Below are positions 28,445-37,634 of a DNA stretch of 64,000 bases, piece by piece. Origin of the DNA: JALYGJ01 sp963781705 (GTDB taxonomy: Bacteria > Chloroflexota > Limnocylindria > Limnocylindrales > CSP1-4); NCBI GenBank assembly GCA_963781705.1, contig CAWAGP010000010.1, forward strand, positions 868,001 through 932,000, in the 5' to 3' direction. Under the pieces are notes generated by a model. That model was not told the DNA's origin, did no database searches, and was given only the letters and a program-made list of their open reading frames with translations. A program made the position numbers and the translations under genes. The first letter of the stretch is position 1, and the number at the start of each line of letters is the position of its first letter.

Positions 28445-29884
28445 GTGCCACGACGCCGGTGCTCGATCTCGCTGCGGAGTACCCGTCCTACGGCATCCGA
28501 TTCGCCCGTCCGGTCTGACGTCTTCGTCTTCTTCGGCGCGACCGGCGACCTTGCCTACAAGCAGATCTTCCCGGCCCTCGGCGGCCTCATCCGCGACGAC
28601 GGCTTCGCCCTGCCGATCGTTGGGGTGGCCCGTTCGGGCGATCTCAACAGCCTGCGCGACCGTGCCCGCGCCAGCCTGAGCGCGGCCGGCTTCAAGGACC
28701 AGCGAGCGATCAAGACGCTCACCGATCAACTGCACTATGTCAAGGGTTCCGACGATGATGTCGCGACATTCCAGGCCCTGCGCCACGAGATCGGCAACGC
28801 GCAGCACCCGCTCCATTACCTGGCCGTGCCACCGGCGCTCTTCAGCCAGGTTGTCGGCAACCTGCGGGCGTCGGGCTGTGCCGACGGCGGCCGGATCATC
28901 GTCGAGAAGCCGTTCGGGCACGACCTGGCGTCGGCGCGCAAGCTGAACGAGCTGATCCACCGGGTGTTCGCCGAGCGCGACGTCTTCCGCATCGACCATT
29001 ACCTGGGCAAGGAGCCGGTCCAGAATCTGCTCTACTTCCGCTTCGCTAACTCGTTCCTCGAGCCGGTCTGGAATCGCGACCAGGTCGCCAGCGTGCAGAT
29101 CAACATGCCTGAGGAATTCGGGGTCAGGGATCGCGGCGCCTTTTACGACTCGGCCGGCGCCATCCGCGACGTGATCCAGAACCATCTGCTGCAGGTGGTC
29201 AGCCTGCTGGCCATGGAGCCGCCTTCGGGGCGATCGACGGAGGCCATCCGCAACGAACAGTTCAAGGTCGTCGACTCAATCCGGCCGCTGACGCCGAAGG
29301 ACATCGTGCGCGGCCAGTACCGCGACTATCGCAAGGTCAAGGGCGTGGCGCCAGGCTCTACGGTCGAGACGTTCGCCGCGCTGCGCCTTGAGCTGGATAC
29401 CTGGCGCTGGAGTGGCGTCCCGTTCTACATCCGGACCGGCAAGTGCCTGCCGGTGACGGTCACCGAAGTGCTGATCGAGATGAGGCAGCCGCCACAGGCT
29501 GTCTTCGGTGAGGCGGAGCCACCGGATGCCAACCACTTTCGGTTCCGGCTTACGCCCGACATGTCGATCTCGCTGATGGCCCGCGCCAAGAAGCCGGGCG
29601 ACTCTCTGGTTGGCGAGGGCGTCGAGCTCTTCGCCCAGCACCGCAGCGGCACCGAGCAGCCGCCCTACCAGCGCCTGATCGGCGATGCTATGCGCGGCGA
29701 CCAGGCGCTCTTCGCACGCGAGGATTGGGTGGAGGCAGCTTGGCGCGTGGTCGACGGCGTGCTCGACCAGCCCGACCAGCCGCTCGCCTACGAACCAGGC
29801 ACGTGGGGACCGTCAGAGGCGGACCGGGTGCTGCTACCTGGTGATCACTGGCACGCGCCGCGGCAGGCGCGCGCCGGCGAGTGA
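28445..29884 (+). CDS. zwf: Glucose-6-phosphate 1-dehydrogenase
   Basis: Zwf makes NADPH and 6-phosphogluconolactone at the entry of the oxidative pentose phosphate pathway. The product of 479 residues has the dinucleotide-binding FFGATGDLAYKQIFPAL, the catalytic RIDHYLGKEPVQNLL and the substrate region YIRTGKCLPVTVTEV. GTG 28445 follows a -10 at 9 nt. It sits between galactose and xylose genes, consistent with a carbohydrate block feeding G6P and pentose phosphates. Confidence 0.95.
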   Translation: MPRRRCSISLRSTRPTASDSPVRSDVFVFFGATGDLAYKQIFPALGGLIRDDGFALPIVGVARSGDLNSLRDRARASLSAAGFKDQRAIKTLTDQLHYVKGSDDDVATFQALRHEIGNAQHPLHYLAVPPALFSQVVGNLRASGCADGGRIIVEKPFGHDLASARKLNELIHRVFAERDVFRIDHYLGKEPVQNLLYFRFANSFLEPVWNRDQVASVQINMPEEFGVRDRGAFYDSAGAIRDVIQNHLLQVVSLLAMEPPSGRSTEAIRNEQFKVVDSIRPLTPKDIVRGQYRDYRKVKGVAPGSTVETFAALRLELDTWRWSGVPFYIRTGKCLPVTVTEVLIEMRQPPQAVFGEAEPPDANHFRFRLTPDMSISLMARAKKPGDSLVGEGVELFAQHRSGTEQPPYQRLIGDAMRGDQALFAREDWVEAAWRVVDGVLDQPDQPLAYEPGTWGPSEADRVLLPGDHWHAPRQARAGE

Positions 29885-29900
29885 CGCCCGTCCAGCGGAA

Positions 29901-30728
29901 TCAGGACTCGCGCTGTTCGGTTGATGTGCCGGGGCGCGCGTGATCGCGCGCTATATCGCTCTTGTCGACCGGGCCGATCGGACCCGGGCGCCACAGCCAA
30001 CCGAGCGTTCCCTGCGCCGCTCGGGTACCGCTGTAGCCACCACCCGGGCCGCGCAGCAGATGGGCGATTCCGGCCGCCACGATGGTGCCCGCGATTGGGC
30101 CCACGACATAGACCCACCAGGCCGTCGCGTTGCCGAGCACGATCTCTGGTCCGAGCGAGCGCGCAATGTTCATCGAGGCACCACTGACCGGAGCGCCGAC
30201 CAGGCCGGCCAGCACGATGTAGCTGGCCACGCCGATGGCATTGAGCGGGCCGACGTTCTGCGCTCCGGAGGCGGTCCCCAGGATGACCGTCACCAGCCCG
30301 GCGGTCAGCACGAGCTCCCATGCCAGCGCTGCGCCGTCGCTGATCCCAGGTCCCGGCAGTGTCAGGCCGGCCGTTCCCTGCGTTCCCAGGATGGCCACCA
30401 GCGTCAGCGTCGCCACGACGGCTCCGACCATCTGCGCGGCCACGTAGAGGGGCACCCGGCGCCACGGAAAGTCGCGGCGCATGGCGAACGCGATCGTGAC
30501 GGCCGGGTTCAGATGCGCTCCCGAAACGGCGCCCGTCGCCAGGATGATCGCGCCGACCATCAGACCGGGCGCCGTGACCTGGGCGGCCAGTGAGATGACG
30601 TGACCGCCGAAACGCGCGTTGACCATCGCGCCGCCCGCGGCGGCCAGCACGAGGAAGAAGGTGCCGAGCGACTCGGCGAACAGCCGTCGCCATTCGTAGG
30701 CGGGGTTGTCGAAGTCAGGCCCGATCAG
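29901..30728 (-). CDS. MIP-family channel (aquaporin/glyceroporin-like) with altered second NPA box
   Basis: The protein has six hydrophobic helices and two re-entrant boxes. Box 1 is normal (SGAHLNPAVTIAFA). Box 2 reads SGASMNIARSLGP: Pro is replaced by Ile while the following selectivity-filter Arg is kept. Helix 1 (FAESLGTFFLVLAAAGGA) begins before the first GTG at 30650, so the gene must start earlier; the only candidate is CTG 30728, which overlaps the upstream stop as CTGA. That gives 275 residues. The non-standard start could also be a sequencing problem. Substrate: water or small neutral solutes. Confidence 0.82.
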   Translation of the reverse strand: MIGPDFDNPAYEWRRLFAESLGTFFLVLAAAGGAMVNARFGGHVISLAAQVTAPGLMVGAIILATGAVSGAHLNPAVTIAFAMRRDFPWRRVPLYVAAQMVGAVVATLTLVAILGTQGTAGLTLPGPGISDGAALAWELVLTAGLVTVILGTASGAQNVGPLNAIGVASYIVLAGLVGAPVSGASMNIARSLGPEIVLGNATAWWVYVVGPIAGTIVAAGIAHLLRGPGGGYSGTRAAQGTLGWLWRPGPIGPVDKSDIARDHARPGTSTEQRES

Positions 30729-31099
30729 GGGGACGACCTGCGGGCCGGATCCATCTCGTGGCGGCGCTGCTCCTCGATGGTTCGTTCGGCGAGTGGCTCC
30801 ACCTCGAGTCTGTCGTCCGGAATGGGCAGGCCGCTCTCGATGGAACTGCCGTAGGTGCCGCTCGCCAGGCGCTCCTCAGCGCGCCCGACAGCCGCCAGCT
30901 GACGACGCAGATCGTCGGCCAGGGCGACCGAGACCGATTCGGCCTCGAGCCTGCTGCCGCCGTCTGCGTACTCCCCGGTTTGCTGGCGTCCTTGGCGCGC
31001 CTCGTCGCTGATTTCCGCGCTGAGCTCCCGGAGCGCGCCTTCGATGCGCGTTCGCTCGTGAGCAACGAGTTCGCGCGCGCGTTTCTCCTGCACAGACAC
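30725..31099 (-). CDS. TraR/DksA-like protein lacking zinc cysteines
   Basis: A 124-residue protein: an N-terminal helical coiled-coil part (ERTRIEGALRELSAEISDEA) and the C-terminal globular motif GTYGSSIESGLPIPDDRLE, where the four zinc cysteines of canonical DksA are replaced, two by Ser. Cysteine-free DksA paralogues exist in other bacteria and can act when zinc is scarce. It is transcribed just ahead of the MIP gene, with overlapping stop and start, so the two are probably co-expressed. Whether it binds RNA polymerase is not shown. Confidence 0.78.
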   Translation of the reverse strand: MSVQEKRARELVAHERTRIEGALRELSAEISDEARQGRQQTGEYADGGSRLEAESVSVALADDLRRQLAAVGRAEERLASGTYGSSIESGLPIPDDRLEVEPLAERTIEEQRRHEMDPARRSSP

Positions 31100-31156
31100 C
31101 TCCCTGGCCGAGCCTCGGCCCAGGCAATGGAACGACCCGCTGATGCGACGCGGCAG

Positions 31157-32674
31157 TCAACCGGTGGCCGCGGTCAGAGCGGTGGCCGCCGACAGACCGG
31201 TGGCCACCGGTCGCAGGTCAGGGTACAGGCGCCGGAAGAGCGCATGGCGTTCCTCGTACATCGGTGCATCGGGACCAGGGGAGGCGGCCACGCTGGCGCT
31301 GGTCATGGCACGGCAGGCTTCGCCGACCGTCGCGAACCAGCCCGCCCCGGTCGCCGCCAGGATGGCCGCCCCGTATGCGGCGCCCTCAGTCGTGGCCGGG
31401 ATCGCGATATCGGCGCGCAGGATGTCGGCCAGGATCTGGCGCCAGAGGGGGCTGGCCAAACCGCCGCCGGAGGCCAGCACCCGCCGCGGTGCCGGCGTGC
31501 CGGCCGCGACCATGATTTCGAGCCCGTCGCGCAGCCCGTAGGCCACGCCTTCGAGCACGGCGCGCGTCATGTGTCGGCGGTCGTGGGCAAGCGTCAAGCC
31601 GACGAAGGCTCCGCGCGCGTTCGGATCGGGATAGGGGCTGCGTTCGCCGGACAGGTACGGCGCAAACAGCAGCCCGGCGCTGCCGGGCGGAGCCTCAGCC
31701 GCCGCGTCGACCAGCTCGCCGAAGGGCACGCCGGGCGCCAGCGCGTCACGGAACCAGCGCAGGCTGCCCGCTGCTGACAACATCACCGACATCATGTGCC
31801 AGCGCTCCGGCACGGCGTGACAGAAGGCGTGAACACGACCGGCAGGCTCGTACAGGGGTCGGTCCGTCGAGGCGAACACGACGCCGGACGTGCCCAACGA
31901 CAGCGCTACGACGCCTGGTTCGATGGCACCGACCCCGACCGCATTGGCCGACTGATCGCCCCCACCGGCGACCACCGCCGTCCCTGCCCGGAGGCCAGTC
32001 ACCGCCGCGGCCGCCTCGCTGATCGAGCCTGTGATCGCCGGCCCTTCGAAGGTCGGTGGCAGCCAGCGGCGATCGACCTCGAGCGCGTCGGCGATCTCGG
32101 GCGACCAGTCGCGCCGGGCCAGATCGAACATGATCGTGCCCGACCCATCGGCCTTGTCGACCGCGTGATCGCCGGTCAACCGCAGGCGCACGAAATCCTT
32201 GGGCAGCAGCACGTGGGCGATCTGTCGCCAGATCTCCGGCTCGTGCTCGCGGACCCACACGAGCTTGGGCGCGGTGAAACCCGGCAGCGCGTCGTTGCCG
32301 GTGATCGCGATCAACCGCTCCGGCCCGACCGCCTGCCTGATCAGGTCGCATTCGGCCGCCGTGCGCTGATCGTTCCACAAGATCGCCGGTCGCAGCACGC
32401 GGTCGGCCGAGTCGAGGATGACCAGGCCGTGCATCTGGCCGGTCAAGCCGATGGCAACGACCTGCTCCGGTGCGATGTGCGCGTCCGCGACGGCGCCGCG
32501 GATGGCGCGCTGGGCGCCGTCCCACCACAGCTTGGGCGACTGCTCGCTCCACAGGGGGCGCGGCACGTCGAATGGGTATTCGGCCGCGCCGACCCCGGTG
32601 ACCCGCCCGGATTCGTCGACCACGATGGCCTTGGTGGCGGTCGTGGAGACGTCGATGCCCAGGACGTAGGTCAT
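31157..32674 (-). CDS. xylB: Xylulokinase
   Basis: XylB phosphorylates D-xylulose to xylulose 5-phosphate. The 505-residue FGGY kinase has the N-terminal phosphate motif GIDVSTTATKAIVV, the substrate segment SEQSPKLWWDG, GQMHGLV, and the C-terminal ATP region ASGGGLASPLWRQILAD. It lies 34 nt downstream of xylA as the last gene of the xylose operon. The ATG start matches the family N-terminus exactly. Confidence 0.95.
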   Translation of the reverse strand: MTYVLGIDVSTTATKAIVVDESGRVTGVGAAEYPFDVPRPLWSEQSPKLWWDGAQRAIRGAVADAHIAPEQVVAIGLTGQMHGLVILDSADRVLRPAILWNDQRTAAECDLIRQAVGPERLIAITGNDALPGFTAPKLVWVREHEPEIWRQIAHVLLPKDFVRLRLTGDHAVDKADGSGTIMFDLARRDWSPEIADALEVDRRWLPPTFEGPAITGSISEAAAAVTGLRAGTAVVAGGGDQSANAVGVGAIEPGVVALSLGTSGVVFASTDRPLYEPAGRVHAFCHAVPERWHMMSVMLSAAGSLRWFRDALAPGVPFGELVDAAAEAPPGSAGLLFAPYLSGERSPYPDPNARGAFVGLTLAHDRRHMTRAVLEGVAYGLRDGLEIMVAAGTPAPRRVLASGGGLASPLWRQILADILRADIAIPATTEGAAYGAAILAATGAGWFATVGEACRAMTSASVAASPGPDAPMYEERHALFRRLYPDLRPVATGLSAATALTAATG

Positions 32675-32708
32675 GAGATGGCGGCCAGTGCGCTCCAGGG
32701 CCGCCGCC

Positions 32709-34070
32709 TCAGTGGTCGGCGGACCAGATGCGCTGGTTGACGCGGCTCTCGAGCAGCTCCTGCCGGCCCGACACCGGCTTGGGATCGATCTGCCCGCTGA
32801 TCACGCGCGCCTCGAGATCGGCCAGCGAAGCGCTGCCCGACATGATCTCCTTGCCGATGGGTCCGTCCCAGCCGGCATAGCGCTGCTCGCGGAACTGGTC
32901 GAGCGTCCGTTGCTCGACCATGTCGGCCGCCACGAGCAGCGCGCGCGCGAGGGTATCGATACCGCCGATGTGGGCGTGGAAGAGGTCGTCGCGGGCCATG
33001 CTCTGGCGACGCAGCTTCGTGTCGAAGTTGAAGCCGCCCGTCGTGAAGCCACCGCCGCGCAGGATCTCGTACAGCGCCAGTGACAGCTCGTCGACAGAGT
33101 TCGGGAACTGATCGGTGTCCCAGCCGTTCTGGTAGTCGCCGCGGTTAGCGTCAATGCTGCCGAAGATGCCCGTCGCCATCGCCAGCGCCACCTCGTGCTG
33201 GAAGGTATGGCCGGCCAGCGTGGCGTGGTTGACCTCGATGTTGACCCGGTATTCGTCGGCCAGTCCGTGGCGGTGCAGGAAGCCGAGCACTGTGGCCACG
33301 TCGTAGTCGTACTGGTGCTTGGTCGGCTCCTGTGGCTTGGGCTCGATCAGCAGGGTGCCGCTGAAGCCGATCTTGTGCTTGTGCTCGACGACCAGTGTCA
33401 GGAAGCGCGCAAGCTGGGCCTCCTCGCGCGCCAGGTCGGTGTTGAGCAGTGTCTCGTAGCCCTCGCGCCCGCCCCACAGGACGTAGTTCGTGCCGCCCAG
33501 GCGCTTGGTGACCTCGAGCATGTTCTTGACCTGCGCGGCGGCGTAGGCGAAGACATCGGGATCGGGATTGGTCGCGGCACCCGCGGCGTAGCGGGGGTGG
33601 CTGAAGAGGTTGGCCGTGCCCCACAACAGGCGGCGCCCAGTGCGCTCCATGTGTCCGGCGATGTAGTCGGCCATCGAGTCGAGATTGGCAAGCGTCTCAG
33701 CATAGGTCGCGCCCTCGGGCGCGACGTCACGGTCGTGGAAGCAGAAGAAGGGCATGCCGAGCTTGGCCAGGAACTCGAAGGCGGCGTCGATCTTTGCCCG
33801 TGCGCCGGCCATCGTGTCGGGGTTACTGAGCCACGGCCGGTCGAACGTGCCGCTGCCGAAGACGTCCGAGCCGGGCCAGTTGAAGGAGTGCCACAGGCAC
33901 ACCGCGACACGGAGCTGGTCCTCCATTCGCTTGCCGAGGACCAACCGATCGGGCTCGTAGACCCTGAAGGCGAAGTCATTGGTGGCGTCAAGCCCGGCGT
34001 ACGTGATCCGATCGGGGACGCCGGCAAAGAAATCAGACACCGTGGTAGCCCCCTCGATTGTGGCGCTCAT
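32709..34070 (-). CDS. xylA: Xylose isomerase
   Basis: XylA converts D-xylose to D-xylulose. The 453-residue enzyme is of the longer class II type. Catalytic and metal motifs are present: FCFHDRDVAPEG with the catalytic His, YVLWGGREGYETLLNTD, LIEPKPQEPTKHQYDYD and NIEVNHATLAGHTFQHE. Its ATG overlaps the stop of the ATPase gene as ATGA, so transport and metabolism genes are translationally linked. Confidence 0.96.
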   Translation of the reverse strand: MSATIEGATTVSDFFAGVPDRITYAGLDATNDFAFRVYEPDRLVLGKRMEDQLRVAVCLWHSFNWPGSDVFGSGTFDRPWLSNPDTMAGARAKIDAAFEFLAKLGMPFFCFHDRDVAPEGATYAETLANLDSMADYIAGHMERTGRRLLWGTANLFSHPRYAAGAATNPDPDVFAYAAAQVKNMLEVTKRLGGTNYVLWGGREGYETLLNTDLAREEAQLARFLTLVVEHKHKIGFSGTLLIEPKPQEPTKHQYDYDVATVLGFLHRHGLADEYRVNIEVNHATLAGHTFQHEVALAMATGIFGSIDANRGDYQNGWDTDQFPNSVDELSLALYEILRGGGFTTGGFNFDTKLRRQSMARDDLFHAHIGGIDTLARALLVAADMVEQRTLDQFREQRYAGWDGPIGKEIMSGSASLADLEARVISGQIDPKPVSGRQELLESRVNQRIWSADH

Positions 34071-34855
34071 GTGGCTACGGCCCGACTCTCGCCGTTACCG
34101 GGCCTGCCCGGCCGCTGGCCGGCGATGATCATGCCCAGCACGTCATCCGTCGTCACCGACGCACGCTGGACGGTCTCGATGATGCGGCCCTGGTACATCA
34201 CGCTTATCCGGTCCGATAGGTCGAACACGTCGTGAATGTCGTGGCTGATAAGGAAGATGCCGATGCCCTCTGACTTCAGCTGGCGAATTAGGTCGTGGAC
34301 CTGCGCCGTCTCTGATGGCCCGAGGGCGGCCGTCGGCTCGTCCATGATGAGGATGCGGGCGTTGAAGTAGACCGCGCGCGCAATGGCGATCGACTGCCGC
34401 TGGCCGCCTGAAAGTGAAACGGCGGCTTGCCTGAAACGCGTGAAGTTGGGATTGAGCCGACTGATCACCTTGCGTGTTTCGGATTCCATGGCCGAATCGT
34501 TGAGCTCGCCGAAGCGGGTGGTCAGCTCTCGGCCCAGGAACAGGTTGGCCGGCGCGTCGAGGTTGTCGGCCAGGGCGAGTGTCTGGTAGATGGTCTCGAT
34601 CCCATAGTTCTTAGCGTCGCGCGGATTCCTGATGGTGGCGACCTTGCCCGCGATGACGATGTCGCCACTGTCGGCCGGGTGGGCGCCGGAGAGCACGCGC
34701 ATGAGCGTGGTCTTGCCGGCGCCGTTGTGGCCGACGAGGCCGATCAGCTCGCCGGCAGACAGGTCGATCGATGCGTCGCGCACGGCGTGCACGCCGCCGA
34801 AGGAAACGTTGATGTGACGCAGCTCGACGAGCGGGGCGCCTGGTTCGATGGTCAT
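34067..34855 (-). CDS. Sugar ABC transporter ATP-binding protein, single ABC domain (XylG/FrcA-like)
   Basis: A 262-residue ATPase with Walker A GHNGAGKTTLM, signature LSGGQRQSIAIARA and Walker B RILIMDEPTAAL. E. coli XylG carries two ABC domains; this one has only one, as in FrcA-type systems. ATG 34855 is chosen over 34885 because AGGAGG stands 8 nt upstream. It couples with the permease upstream and xylA downstream. Function in xylose uptake is inferred from the operon. Confidence 0.9.
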   Translation of the reverse strand: MTIEPGAPLVELRHINVSFGGVHAVRDASIDLSAGELIGLVGHNGAGKTTLMRVLSGAHPADSGDIVIAGKVATIRNPRDAKNYGIETIYQTLALADNLDAPANLFLGRELTTRFGELNDSAMESETRKVISRLNPNFTRFRQAAVSLSGGQRQSIAIARAVYFNARILIMDEPTAALGPSETAQVHDLIRQLKSEGIGIFLISHDIHDVFDLSDRISVMYQGRIIETVQRASVTTDDVLGMIIAGQRPGRPGNGESRAVAT

Positions 34856-34874
34856 CGTGCCGTCCTCCTGCCGC

Positions 34875-36197
34875 TCAACTGCCACGCCGGCGGTTCCAGG
34901 CGTCGAAGGCGACGGCCAGGATCAGGACGATGCCGGCGGCCACGTTCTGGCCGGGTGAGTTGACGCCCAGGAATGAAAGGCCGTACGACAGTGACGCCAT
35001 GACGAAGGCGCCCAGCACGGCGCCCGGAATGGTCCCGATGCCGCCGGCGAACGACGTCCCGCCGACTACCGCTGCTGCGATTACGTACAGCTCGTAGCTC
35101 TCACCGATGTCGAGTGTTGCCGCGTTCAGGCGACCGACCGCCACCGCGCCCGACAGGGCGGCGAGGATGCCCATGACGATGAACGTCTTCATGATCGTCC
35201 AACGCGTGTTGATGCCGCCCAGCTCGGCGGCGTCGGGATTGCCGCCGTAGGCGTAGACGTAGCGGCCGAAGCGCCGCCGGTTGGCGATCCAGGTCATGAC
35301 CAGCGTGACGCCCATCAGGATGATGATCGGGTAGGGCAGGCCGACCGGCACTTGCAGGCCGCCCGGCGGCACCGTGATGCCATGGTCCTGCGCGTACTGG
35401 TTGGCCAGGTTGGCCGGCAGGTAGTTGTTGTTGGCAAACGCGCAGATGCCCAGGATTGCGGCGGAGCCCACCACGCCGATCAATGTCTCGGCCCACACCG
35501 GCCGCACTGGAAAGCCATAGCGCCGTCTCCGCCGGCGGCCGCTGATGAGGATGTAGGTGAGCCCGGCGCAGCCCATGGCGCCCACCAGCCAGGTCAGGTC
35601 ACCCCCGATTGAACCACGGACGCCGCCGCCAAAGAGTTGGAAGGCAGGATCGAGCCCGGTTACGGCGGCGCCATTCGATAGGTACCAGACCAGGCCGCGA
35701 ATCGACAGCAGGCCGCCCAGCGTGACCACGAACGAGGGGACGCCGACGTAGGCGATGATGAAGCCCTGGAGCGCACCGAACCCGGCACCGATGCCGATTC
35801 CGAGCGCCAGCGCGACCGCCCAGCGGAAGGGAAAGTCGGGACCCATGCCCAGGAGATTGGGCAGCAGGTCCGTCATCAGCAGCGCATAGCTCATGGCGAC
35901 GAAGCCGACCAGCGAACCAACCGACAGGTCGATGTTGCGCGACACGATCACGAGGACCATGCCGGTCGCCAGGATGGCGACCGTCGTGCCCTGCACCGCG
36001 AGCGTGACCATGTTTGCCGGCCGGAAGAACTTGCCGCCGCTGAGCACGTCGAACACGAACAGGATGGCCGCCAACGCGACGAGCATCCCGAAGAGGCGCA
36101 GGTCGATCTCCGTCGCACCGACCAGTCGGCGCAAAGGTCCGGTCAGCGAGCGTTGAGATGCTGGCGTTGGCTCGGCCGCGTTGGCCACGTTTGCCAC
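34875..36197 (-). CDS. xylH: Sugar ABC transporter permease (XylH-like)
   Basis: A 440-residue RbsC/XylH-type permease with about ten to twelve hydrophobic helices. Family marks include VIVSRNIDLSVGSLVGF near residue 85 and the C-terminal GGTSFAGGIGTIPGAVLGAF. The centre has a long periplasmic stretch (YAQDHGITVPPGG), which is typical of XylH. The GTG start has GGGAGAG upstream. It is placed between the binding protein and the ATPase. Confidence 0.92.
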   Translation of the reverse strand: MANVANAAEPTPASQRSLTGPLRRLVGATEIDLRLFGMLVALAAILFVFDVLSGGKFFRPANMVTLAVQGTTVAILATGMVLVIVSRNIDLSVGSLVGFVAMSYALLMTDLLPNLLGMGPDFPFRWAVALALGIGIGAGFGALQGFIIAYVGVPSFVVTLGGLLSIRGLVWYLSNGAAVTGLDPAFQLFGGGVRGSIGGDLTWLVGAMGCAGLTYILISGRRRRRRYGFPVRPVWAETLIGVVGSAAILGICAFANNNYLPANLANQYAQDHGITVPPGGLQVPVGLPYPIIILMGVTLVMTWIANRRRFGRYVYAYGGNPDAAELGGINTRWTIMKTFIVMGILAALSGAVAVGRLNAATLDIGESYELYVIAAAVVGGTSFAGGIGTIPGAVLGAFVMASLSYGLSFLGVNSPGQNVAAGIVLILAVAFDAWNRRRGS

Positions 36198-36226
36198 GGT
36201 GGCTCTCCCGTCTACTGCTTTACGAG

Positions 36227-36255
36227 ATGCGCCCCCGGGAAACCCGGGGGCGCAT
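36227..36255 (-). terminator. Hairpin between the xylose-binding protein gene and xylH
   Basis: A perfect 13-bp stem (36227-36239 with 36243-36255) closes a 3-nt AAA loop, directly after the binding-protein stop. It lacks a run of U on the minus strand, so it may be a partial terminator or a 3' stability element that raises binding-protein mRNA relative to xylH. Confidence 0.65.
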
Positions 36256-36288
36256 TCGATAACTACCTCAGGAAGTCACGTTGGTCCG

Positions 36289-37518
36289 TCAGACGCCGCA
36301 GGCCGTGGCCCCCGGATCGCCGGACACGACGTCCTTGCAGATGTCGGCCTTGGTGACCCACCATCCGGCGCTCATCACGTCGGAGAGGTTGTCCGCTGTA
36401 ATCGGGGTTGGCTGGAGGATGAGCGACTTGACGGTGTTGCCGCCCGGAGTCGTGAAGTCCGTCGGGCTGTTGCCCGCGGTGGGCGCGACCGACGAACCGA
36501 TGTTGATCGTGATGTCCGACATCGCAACGCCCTGGCACAGCTGCATGGCCGCCTGGCCAGCCGCCTTGCCGAGCTCGTTGGCGTTCTTCCAAACGTCAAC
36601 GTACTGCTTGCCGAGCGCCACGTTGTTCAGGTTGGCCTTGTCGCCGTCCTGGCCGGACAGCGGCACGAACGCCATGCCCTTGGCCGTCTCGGCAGCCACG
36701 ACGCCGAGCGCCGTGCTGTCGTTCTCGGCCAGGATCGCGTCGATCGTCTGGTTATTGGCAGTCGCGGAGTCGATGATCGCCTCCATGTTGGACTGCGCCT
36801 TGCTGGTATCCCACGCGTCGGTGAACGTCCCGTAGTCCTGCGGGAAGTTGCTGCCGCTCTTGTTCAGGATCGTGATGTCGCCGGCGGCCTCCTTGTCGAG
36901 CAGGCCGGCGTCCTGGAAGCCCTGCGGCAGGAAGGTTGAGGCGTTCGGGTCGCCCGAGTCACCCTTGATGATCACGTAGTTGCCCGTCGTGACCTTGGCC
37001 AGCAGCGCGCTCGCCTCGGCCTGGCCGACGCCGACATTGTTGAAAGTGATGTACAGGATGCTGGGATCCTCGATCAGCCGGTCATACGCGATGACCGGGA
37101 CGTTGTGGTCCTTGGCCACCTGCAGTGCGGGCAGGATCGCGTTCTGGTCCTGTGCCAGCAGGATCAGAACGTTGGCACCCTGGTTGATCAGGGTCGTGAC
37201 GTCCGTGAGCTGCTGGTCGCTGCTCAGGTTCGCGTCCTTGTCGATGTACGTGCCGCCGGCGGACTCTACGGCCTGCTGGATGTTCGGCTTGTCAGCGGCC
37301 GCCCAGCGCGGCTGCTGGAAGTTGTTCCACGAAACACCGACCGTGCAGGCGGTTGTTGCCTCCGTGGGCGTCGTCGTGGGCGGCGTCGTCGGCGTCGTTG
37401 TCTGCACCGGCGGCGTCGTTGGTGTCGTGGTTGGCGCGGTGGTCGGCGTGCCCGATCCACATGCGCTGGCAACCAGAATGACCGCCGTTACGAAGGCGGC
37501 CAATCGGGCTCTTGACAT
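36289..37518 (-). CDS. xylF: Sugar-binding lipoprotein of the xylose ABC transporter (XylF-like)
   Basis: A 409-residue periplasmic-binding-protein family member. The signal peptide ends at ASACG, followed by a Thr/Pro linker (TTPTTPPTTTPTE). The fold contains QLTDVTTLINQGANVLILLA and VPVIAYDRLIEDPSILYITF, very close to XylF, and the ligand segment DAILAENDSTALGVV. ATG 37518 has AGGAGG at 8 nt. It is the first gene of the xylose operon, downstream of the ROK regulator. Confidence 0.93.
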   Translation of the reverse strand: MSRARLAAFVTAVILVASACGSGTPTTAPTTTPTTPPVQTTTPTTPPTTTPTEATTACTVGVSWNNFQQPRWAAADKPNIQQAVESAGGTYIDKDANLSSDQQLTDVTTLINQGANVLILLAQDQNAILPALQVAKDHNVPVIAYDRLIEDPSILYITFNNVGVGQAEASALLAKVTTGNYVIIKGDSGDPNASTFLPQGFQDAGLLDKEAAGDITILNKSGSNFPQDYGTFTDAWDTSKAQSNMEAIIDSATANNQTIDAILAENDSTALGVVAAETAKGMAFVPLSGQDGDKANLNNVALGKQYVDVWKNANELGKAAGQAAMQLCQGVAMSDITINIGSSVAPTAGNSPTDFTTPGGNTVKSLILQPTPITADNLSDVMSAGWWVTKADICKDVVSGDPGATACGV

Positions 37519-37573
37519 TCTTGTTCTCCTCCTCTGTCTCTCCCAATGGGCGCGCCGCGAGCGGGCGCACACC

Positions 37574-37593
37574 AGGAGTAACGATAATTTCCT
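37574..37593. promoter_or_regulatory. Possible operator upstream of xylF
   Basis: An imperfect palindrome (AGGA ... TCCT arms, AT-rich centre AACGATAATT) stands out from its GC-rich surroundings in the 116-nt gap between the ROK gene and xylF. It could be the binding site of the ROK regulator or contain the -10 of the operon. Confidence 0.3.
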
Positions 37594-37634
37594 CACGGGC
37601 TCTTTGTGTTGGCCTCGTGCACCTCCTTCGATTG

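Noticed and set aside
31106..31120. GGCCGA/TCGGCC hairpin as terminator after xylB
   Set aside because: The stem is short with a 3-nt loop and no U-run follows on the minus strand.
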